This document shows positions 50,379 to 54,875 of a stretch of DNA of 54,875 nucleotides, in pieces (the first letter of the stretch is position 1; each line of letters starts with the position of its first letter). This DNA is from a virus. The notes beneath the pieces were generated by a model. That model ran no database searches. It was not told the origin of the DNA and saw nothing but the letters and a program-made list of their open reading frames with translations. The stretch lies in IMG/VR virus record IMGVR_UViG_3300009537_000013, positions 1 to 54,875 of that record. One strand, 5' to 3'. A program made the translations under genes and the position numbers.

Positions 50379-50842
50379 AGGATCTGCCTCTTAGTCGCAA
50401 CGGCAATGCACCACGCATCGAACGCATCCTGCGTCCAGCCGACGCAATCCTCAACCTGACCGCGAACGAACTCGGCTACATCATCCTTCGTGGCGTTCCC
50501 CGGTAGGCCAGCCAGCTTCTTCCACTTCGCCGGCTCGATCGGATTCACGAGGGTCTCGCGCGGCAGACACGCGACGATCGCTCCCTGGATCCCCTTCAGC
50601 TTCGCCACAGTAGGCTTGTGCATCCCTTGTGGCTCCTCGATCCCGATAGCCACACAATCATGCAGCCACCATAGACGCTGCCCGTAGTTCTCGTTCAGCG
50701 CAATCGGAACGTTCCTCATGCGCTCAAACGCATCCCCGCCAGACAGATCGTAACGCTCCCAGTCCGCCCCCCCGATGCCCAGCACTACTACATCGATCCA
50801 ATTTGTCTTGAAGTCGATGCCGGCGACAGAGCCCTGAGTCAT
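50375..50842 (-). CDS. RuvC-like Holliday-junction nuclease
   Basis: The 155-residue protein has the RNase H-fold acidic set: Asp10 (VAGIDFKTNW), Glu69/Glu70 (AIGIEEPQG) and Asp139/Asp142 (QDAFDAWCIA). Its length matches phage RuvC-type resolvases. It would cut branched DNA before packaging or during recombination. Confidence 0.83.
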   Translation of the reverse strand: MTQGSVAGIDFKTNWIDVVVLGIGGADWERYDLSGGDAFERMRNVPIALNENYGQRLWWLHDCVAIGIEEPQGMHKPTVAKLKGIQGAIVACLPRETLVNPIEPAKWKKLAGLPGNATKDDVAEFVRGQVEDCVGWTQDAFDAWCIAVATKRQIL

Positions 50843-51441
50843 TCCAGCGCCTTCTCCAGTTCTGCCATCGGGCCCTCCGGCACGATGTAGGAGCCGTCAT
50901 CCTGAAGCTCCGCGTTCTCGCGCACGTGGCCGGCAGCGATGATGATGCGCTCCACAGCCATCGGACTTCGACGCTCGTGCTCGCGCACCTTCGTTTTCTC
51001 CGAGCCGCCCTTCTCGGCTTTGATTGCTTCCTCTAGCTCGACTTTCGACCACTTCTCCTTCTTCGCGCGCTTCAGCCACATCGACTGATCCGCAGCGTCC
51101 TTCATCGAGCACACGACGCGGTGATGGCTCCAGGAGAGACCCTCCATCCGCCGGCTGCGAGGAATCATCTCTGCGACCCTGATGTACTGCCATCTCTGCT
51201 GCTCGCTCAGCCCAAGCGATTCTGTGTAGCCGTACATCTCTTCGCCGAACAGTTCCTCCCCCTGCACGATCGCGTCACCGATCGCGAACTTCAGGCTCTC
51301 ATGTGCGCTCCCGAGGAACAGGCAGAGCGCTTCGTAGTTCTCCGGCGTGATGTCCCGGGACAGCTTCAGCCCCATGAGATCCATCTGTGCGCCGAGAACC
51401 TGGACGGAATCGGCGAGTGTCAACTGCTGTCCTGGATTCAT
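50839..51441 (-). CDS. DNA-binding-type protein with ParB-like helical motif
   Basis: The start at ATG 51441 (MNPGQQLTLADSVQVLGA) overlaps the previous stop. The 200-residue product has the phrase GLSWSHHRVVCSMKDAADQS MWLKRAKKEKWSKVELEEAI. This LSxSHHxxV ... WLxxAxxxxWSxxEL pattern is common in phage replication or plasmid-partition proteins. It may initiate or regulate replication; the role is inferred. The quoted phrase is continuous at the space. Confidence 0.68.
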   Translation of the reverse strand: MNPGQQLTLADSVQVLGAQMDLMGLKLSRDITPENYEALCLFLGSAHESLKFAIGDAIVQGEELFGEEMYGYTESLGLSEQQRWQYIRVAEMIPRSRRMEGLSWSHHRVVCSMKDAADQSMWLKRAKKEKWSKVELEEAIKAEKGGSEKTKVREHERRSPMAVERIIIAAGHVRENAELQDDGSYIVPEGPMAELEKALE

Positions 51442-51743
51442 CGCTCGAACTCCTCTAGCTCTGCGTCGATGGCTTCGAGCCACGCGACGGACACAGCGGC
51501 CACCTGATTCAACTCTTCGCGCAGCTTCGCGAGGAACGACCCACGGTTATCTCCGAGGTTCCAGTTCGGCTTCTCGATCAGCACGCGCGCAACCTTTCCG
51601 ACTTCCTCCACGAGCACAGCGAGCTTCTGATCGTGGCCCACGAACTGATCGGCGCAATCCCACGGAATCGAGCCGGACTCCACGAGCCGCGACTGTCGCT
51701 CTCGCTCGTGAGTGATGCGCTGATAGATCCGATCTGTGTCCAC
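51438..51743 (-). CDS. MazG-like nucleotide pyrophosphohydrolase
   Basis: The 101-residue all-helical protein has LAVLVEEVGKVARVLIEKP and KLREELNQVAAVSVAWLEAI, the paired helices of MazG-like NTP pyrophosphohydrolases. In the usual E-E-x-x-E motif the third Glu is Lys here (EEVGK), so activity is uncertain. It could clean the nucleotide pool. It is the first gene of the replication operon. Confidence 0.7.
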   Translation of the reverse strand: MDTDRIYQRITHERERQSRLVESGSIPWDCADQFVGHDQKLAVLVEEVGKVARVLIEKPNWNLGDNRGSFLAKLREELNQVAAVSVAWLEAIDAELEEFER

Positions 51744-51778
51744 CTAGCTCTCCCAGAGTGTATCCGATTTGGGACTTC

Positions 51779-51817
51779 GACGGGCCCGAGCGGCTGGCCC
51801 TACGGCCCGGGCCCGTC
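51779..51817. terminator. Hairpin terminator after the secreted EP-repeat gene
   Basis: A perfect 10-bp stem (51779-51788 with 51808-51817, arm GACGGGCCCG) with a 19-nt loop lies between the gene ending at 51865 and the replication operon starting at 51743. There is no U-tract, as with the other hairpins here. Confidence 0.65.
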
Positions 51818-51864
51818 TCTCCCCCACTCGAACGGTTAGCGCTGGAGCTACCGCCCGAGCCTCG

Positions 51865-52527
51865 TTACGCCTCTACGTAAGGCTGATCGCACGTGAGCCC
51901 GAGACCGGGAACGTTCGGCGCAAGAATGACTCCTCCGCCTGGTTCCCACGGCTCGATCCCCGTAAACGTCACGTCCTTACCATCGAGGCGAACAGTCGCG
52001 CCCGACACGAACAGTTCATACCACGGCTGTCCGGGCTCGAACGCCCCATCGTGAGCCTGCACAAACGTCCAGCCGTAGTTCGAGGACTGCACGCAGAAAC
52101 CAACACCCGGATAGCCCTTCGGCGTCTCCGGCGGAGGAGCGGGCTCCGGCTCCGGCTCCGGCTCGGGCTCCGGCTCCGGCTCCGGCTCCGGCTCGGGCTC
52201 GGGCTCGGGCTCCTCCTGTTCGCACTTGCCATTCAGGTAGATGAGCTTCGTCTTGGTCTGCGTCTCGCGCGTTCCGAGCCAGCCCACCTTCACCTTCACG
52301 ATCTTCAGACCCTTCGCGTTCCCGGGGAACGACTCAGGATCAATGCTGATGATGAACGCTCCCGGCCACGACGAGGACTGAACGATCTCAGCCTCGATCA
52401 CATACGTCCCGGTTTCGACATCGCATGTCGCCTGAACCTTCACGTCCTTCACGTGCCACGCCATCGCCGTCGATGCCGTAGCCAGCGCGAAGGCGATCAC
52501 GCCCAGCACGACCATCAGTTTCTTCAT
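51865..52527 (-). CDS. Secreted protein with glutamate-proline repeat
   Basis: The 220-residue protein starts at ATG 52527 after AAAGGAG. Signal peptide (MKKLMVVLGVIAFALATAS, cleavage near AMA), N-terminal beta domain (about 24-103, VKVQATCDVETGTYVIEAEI), a rigid linker of about a dozen Glu-Pro pairs, then a C-terminal domain (about 140-220, GVGFCVQSSNYGWTFVQAHD). The linker spaces two exported domains. A cell-surface or superinfection role is possible but unproved. Confidence 0.8.
   Translation of the reverse strand: MKKLMVVLGVIAFALATASTAMAWHVKDVKVQATCDVETGTYVIEAEIVQSSSWPGAFIISIDPESFPGNAKGLKIVKVKVGWLGTRETQTKTKLIYLNGKCEQEEPEPEPEPEPEPEPEPEPEPEPEPAPPPETPKGYPGVGFCVQSSNYGWTFVQAHDGAFEPGQPWYELFVSGATVRLDGKDVTFTGIEPWEPGGGVILAPNVPGLGLTCDQPYVEA
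52142..52213. repeat. Hexanucleotide tandem repeat GGCTCC/GGCTCG
   Basis: Twelve hexamer units encode the Glu-Pro linker of the secreted protein. Units vary only at the last base, so the array could expand or shrink in six-base steps without loss of frame, giving linker-length variants. Confidence 0.85.
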
Positions 52528-52585
52528 TCGCCGATCTCCTTTCGAGTAGAGCCCATCGGCAGGGCTCGCTGAATCAGCAGTCTCA

Positions 52586-53164
52586 TCATCTGCGTGAGTC
52601 CGCCGCTGTCAACCCCGCGCGCCATTCGTCCAAGACGAACGACGCATACCGCTCGCACGCAACCTCGGAACTTCCCTTCCTCCGAAACATCTGAACCGCG
52701 TGCATGAACTCGTGAGCAGTGATCCTCACAAGCGCTTCCTGCCAATCGTTCACTATGTAGACGGGCCACTGCCCAACCGTTCTTCTCCCCTCTGCGTAAG
52801 CCATCTCCGCAGCGGGATTCTCCTCCCACCCGACGCCGCTCATCCGAACGGCCTCTAGAGCTTCCTTCGAGTGGTAGCAGACCTTCGGCCGACCATACAG
52901 CGGCCACTCATCAGACGGAACACGAACCATGATCGAACAGCCCAAATGACGCCTGACGCTCCTAGCCCAGTGAGCGCGATAGTGGTAGAAGTACCCCACA
53001 TCGAACTCCAGTCCGCCTCCGCCGTTGAAGCGCCCATGAGTCACGCGCACCGGCAGCGTTCCAGATGGAAGGCTCAGCCCGGAAGTCGCGAAGCGAACGA
53101 TCCGCTCTACTTCCTCCTCCGGGCGACCATGACCGGCATGAAAGATCTTCGTCTTGTGCATCAT
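52586..53164 (-). CDS. Putative zinc metallopeptidase
   Basis: The 192-residue protein has an H-E-x-x-H motif at 151-155 (ITAHEFMHAVQMF) with downstream Glu171 (VACERYA), as in gluzincin or SprT-like metalloproteins. No signal peptide is seen. It is the third gene of the operon starting at 53623. Substrate unknown; the motif could also be non-catalytic. Confidence 0.7.
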   Translation of the reverse strand: MMHKTKIFHAGHGRPEEEVERIVRFATSGLSLPSGTLPVRVTHGRFNGGGGLEFDVGYFYHYRAHWARSVRRHLGCSIMVRVPSDEWPLYGRPKVCYHSKEALEAVRMSGVGWEENPAAEMAYAEGRRTVGQWPVYIVNDWQEALVRITAHEFMHAVQMFRRKGSSEVACERYASFVLDEWRAGLTAADSRR

Positions 53165-53171
53165 CGCCCCG

Positions 53172-53369
53172 CTACAGCCACGCTGCCGAGTAGAGGGGGA
53201 TCCCGGTCACGATCAGGACACCGGGCCTCGGATCCGGCCGCACGGTCTGGCCGTGGCAGATCACGAAGCCACCCGGGATCGAGGGCCACGACCTCGCATC
53301 GAGCGAGAGTCGTGCGTCTGTGAGCGCGCGAAGAACGTCCTGCGCGAATGTGAGCGGAGCGAGCGTCAT
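53172..53369 (-). CDS. Small hypothetical protein
   Basis: The 65-residue protein starts at ATG 53369, overlapping the previous stop (ATGA). It is helical then beta-rich (TFAQDVLRALTDARLSLDAR, GVLIVTGIPLYSAAWL). No family is recognised. Confidence 0.6.
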   Translation of the reverse strand: MTLAPLTFAQDVLRALTDARLSLDARSWPSIPGGFVICHGQTVRPDPRPGVLIVTGIPLYSAAWL

Positions 53370-53623
53370 GCCCAGACCTCCAGCTTCCCGTCGCGATCCG
53401 TGAACCAGCCGTTCCCGGCCGCGCTCGTGACCTTGTGCTTCCGCTCGTTCCAGACGTACATAAACTCGGGATTCCGCTGGGTGCGGAGGAGCGCGTAGCG
53501 TGCGCCTCGGGGCCCGTGGAGCCAGTAGCCGGTCGCGAACGCTTCGCCGTTGTCCTCGGGGTTCTTCTCGATCTGATAGCCGAGGATCGTGGTCTGCTCT
53601 GAGATGTTCTGTGTCTGTGTCAT
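53366..53623 (-). CDS. Small protein, paralogue of the gene at 42366
   Basis: The 85-residue product starts at ATG 53623, fixed by the leaderless promoter six bases upstream. It shares with the 42366-42611 protein the order GYWLH, a Leu-Arg strand, EFMYVWN and NGWFTDRDG. It is the first gene of the rightmost operon. Function unknown. Confidence 0.7.
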   Translation of the reverse strand: MTQTQNISEQTTILGYQIEKNPEDNGEAFATGYWLHGPRGARYALLRTQRNPEFMYVWNERKHKVTSAAGNGWFTDRDGKLEVWA

Positions 53624-53629
53624 GTTCTA

Positions 53630-53674
53630 AGTATCGGCGTACCCGGGTACACCCGTATCACTCGAAAGGGTGAT
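53630..53674 (-). promoter_or_regulatory. Leaderless promoter, repeated regulon type
   Basis: On the minus strand: inverted repeat 53674-53657 (ATCAC/GTGAT ends around GAAA), 21 nt, GATACT at 53635-53630, six bases, ATG 53623. GTACCCGGGTAC lies at 53639-53650. Confidence 0.8.
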
Positions 53675-54107
53675 CTTTCCCTGAAGAGGAAGGGCGCGGA
53701 GGAGAGTCCACGCGGGCTCGTGATGGTGCGTGCGTTCACGGTTTAGAGGGCTCCCATCTGTCGCCCCGAGCTAGCCCCTCTGGGCCCCTGGACGCCGGCT
53801 CTCCGTTTCCCGATCTGTCTGGGCGGATTGCCAGCCGGCGCGGTTCCCGTCGCCGCTGAAGGGTCGCGTTCCTCTTGCTACGGCTCCCCCGCTAGCTACG
53901 GCCTCGTGCGTGACTCTCGCAACGCTTGTCGCCTCGGATCAGGGTCGAAGGGCTCCTCCTCCCCCGATCCGAGGCGTGCTGTCTCCCTCCCGCCCGGGGG
54001 AGAGAAAGAGGCTAAGAGGGAGCCGCAGTGATGATCTGGCTTCGAGGATGAGATTCCCCTGGCTTCGGATGACGGTTCGCGGACGCCGATCGTATCACAG
54101 ACAGAGA
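53675..54107. other. Gene-free region with a perfect inverted repeat
   Basis: No convincing gene is seen on either strand; the plus-strand frame 53828-54031 is Ser/Arg/Pro-rich with no ribosome site. The region holds a perfect 11-bp inverted repeat (53930-53940 with 53966-53976, arm CGCCTCGGATC) and a smaller CTCCC/GGGAG pair near 53985-54005. No tRNA is visible. It could hold a replication origin, packaging site or small RNA. Confidence 0.55.
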
Positions 54108-54137
54108 GAGGGCCCCGGATCGGAAAACGGGGCCCTC
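54108..54137. terminator. Hairpin, probable second terminator
   Basis: A perfect 10-bp stem (54108-54117 with 54128-54137, arm GAGGGCCCCG) has the loop GATCGGAAAA. It lies downstream, in the minus direction, of the stronger hairpin at 54219-54255, so it may act as backup. Confidence 0.6.
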
Positions 54138-54218
54138 GCCTCTCGCGATGTCATCAGCCAGAAGAACGGACTATGAAGCCCATCACCGGCAGCGGAAGCG
54201 TATCACTTAGGATGACGT

Positions 54219-54255
54219 GATGGGGGCTCGCAACTGTCCACCGCGAGCCCCCATC
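54219..54255 (-). terminator. Strong hairpin terminator after the wrap-around operon
   Basis: A perfect 13-bp stem (54219-54231 with 54243-54255, arm GATGGGGGCTCGC) with an 11-nt loop starts 4 nt after the stop codon at 54260. It is the expected end of the operon that begins at 805 and crosses the window ends. Confidence 0.75.
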
Positions 54256-54259
54256 CTCT

Positions 54260-54875
54260 CTAGATGTTCTTCAGTGCGGGCAGCGCCAGACAGCCGAGCC
54301 TCTTCTTGTCCGTAAAGATCCGGGCCTCCTGAGTCTCACCGTCCGGGAAGGTGACACGAACTCGCGAGCGTGTTCGGTAGAACATGAAGTCCGTGCTGAG
54401 GTCGATCAGTTCAGAATCGAGGCACGTCATCGACGCGAAGGACTTCATGTAGTAGCCACCGACTCCTGGATCCTCCGTGCTGTCGAAGGTATCGCATCTC
54501 ACTGCCAGCGGTCGCTCCCATGGAAACGTCCCGAGATACGCTTCGATGCACGTGCGATGCCAGATCTTCCTCACCGGGGAAGGGAACGCTGTCGCCGGTC
54601 GCCCTGAGATCCGCGACCGCAGCACGCATGTCGTGTCTGTCTCCCCGATCGCTATGAGAGGGGTGTCTGACCTTCCTATCGCCGCGTCATAGATGATGCG
54701 CGGATCCTTCGCGTCATTGAGGCATTCGTGGAACACGCCACTCGTAAGGTTGCGCGGCCAGATCGAGAACAGGCTGAATCCGCCCGTCAGAACGTTGCAG
54801 GGATTCTCCTCTGTGCAGACTGCCGGCTGTGCAGGCGTCGGGCTCGGACTCGAAGGCGGGGCCGGCGGGGCAGGA
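54260..54875 (-). CDS. Secreted proline-rich protein, C-terminal part (continues from base 350 across the ends)
   Basis: The frame is open from 54875 to the TAG at 54260 and continues the frame of the 350-1 segment if the ends are joined. The join codon CTT is flanked on both sides by proline/alanine-rich sequence. After the linker comes a Cys-containing domain of about 180 residues (VCTEENPCNVLTGGFSLFS to KKRLGCLALPALKNI). No internal start is needed; the GTG at 54736 is probably not used. Function unknown; exported. Confidence 0.78.
   Translation of the reverse strand, partial: PAPPAPPSSPSPTPAQPAVCTEENPCNVLTGGFSLFSIWPRNLTSGVFHECLNDAKDPRIIYDAAIGRSDTPLIAIGETDTTCVLRSRISGRPATAFPSPVRKIWHRTCIEAYLGTFPWERPLAVRCDTFDSTEDPGVGGYYMKSFASMTCLDSELIDLSTDFMFYRTRSRVRVTFPDGETQEARIFTDKKRLGCLALPALKNI

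Noticed and set aside
53828-54176. Plus-strand frames in the gene-free region
   Set aside because: Ser/Arg/Gly/Pro-rich, no ribosome site, no promoter of the known types, and they cross inverted repeats.

Overview
This window reads as the complete or near-complete genome of a tailed phage (siphovirus architecture) about 54.9 kb long, apparently from a GC-rich actinobacterial host. The phage assignment rests on terminase, portal, MuF/prohead protease, capsid, head-tail connectors, tail tube, frameshifted tail chaperones, tape measure, tail-tip proteins, endolysin and holins. The host guess is inference: high GC, many GTG/TTG starts, promoters placed for leaderless transcripts, and a resuscitation-factor-like secreted lytic enzyme. 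No integrase, excisionase, DNA polymerase or helicase is visible, so replication probably uses host machinery. The two window ends join in frame inside one proline-rich secreted protein, which argues for a circular or circularly permuted genome opened at an arbitrary point.

Layout. Nearly all genes are on the minus strand and so are read from high to low coordinates. From right to left: a small-gene operon with a secreted glutamate-proline repeat protein and a putative metallopeptidase (51.9-53.6 kb); replication and recombination functions (RuvC-like nuclease, HNH protein, SSB-like protein, Toprim primase; 48.3-51.7 kb); a block of small genes including a tandem family of coiled-coil paralogues (44.8-47.7 kb); terminase (43.2-44.9 kb); small early-type genes (40.0-42.9 kb); a secreted lytic transglycosylase (39.3 kb); a sugar and glycosylation cluster (29.8-39.2 kb); portal and MuF-protease (24.9-28.8 kb); a tail-fibre cassette with a collagen-like protein (20.1-24.9 kb); two more glycosyltransferases (18.2-20.0 kb); capsid to tape measure (8.8-17.6 kb); tail tip and LamG-type fibre (5.1-8.8 kb); lysis genes (3.4-4.9 kb) and a metallophosphoesterase (2.4 kb). 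Three plus-strand islands interrupt this (0.9-2.1, 17.8-18.2 and 29.1-29.3 kb).

Regulation. Seven start codons are preceded by the same promoter design: an 18-bp inverted repeat centred near -42.5, a GATACT-like -10 box and exactly six bases to the ATG. Six of the seven also carry a 12-bp palindrome, GTACCCGGGTAC, between the two elements. This looks like a phage-specific regulon with an activator-type site, an operator and leaderless mRNAs.

How the parts fit. The phage devotes about 12 genes to sugar-nucleotide modification, eight probable glycosyltransferases and a FkbM-type methyltransferase. It also encodes a fibre with two long collagen-like stretches in which almost every triplet ends in threonine (GPT/GAT/GDT). 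Together these suggest a phage-encoded system that builds an unusual glycan and attaches it to its own fibre, by analogy with the O-glycosylated GPT collagen of Bacillus exosporium. That link is inference, not demonstrated.
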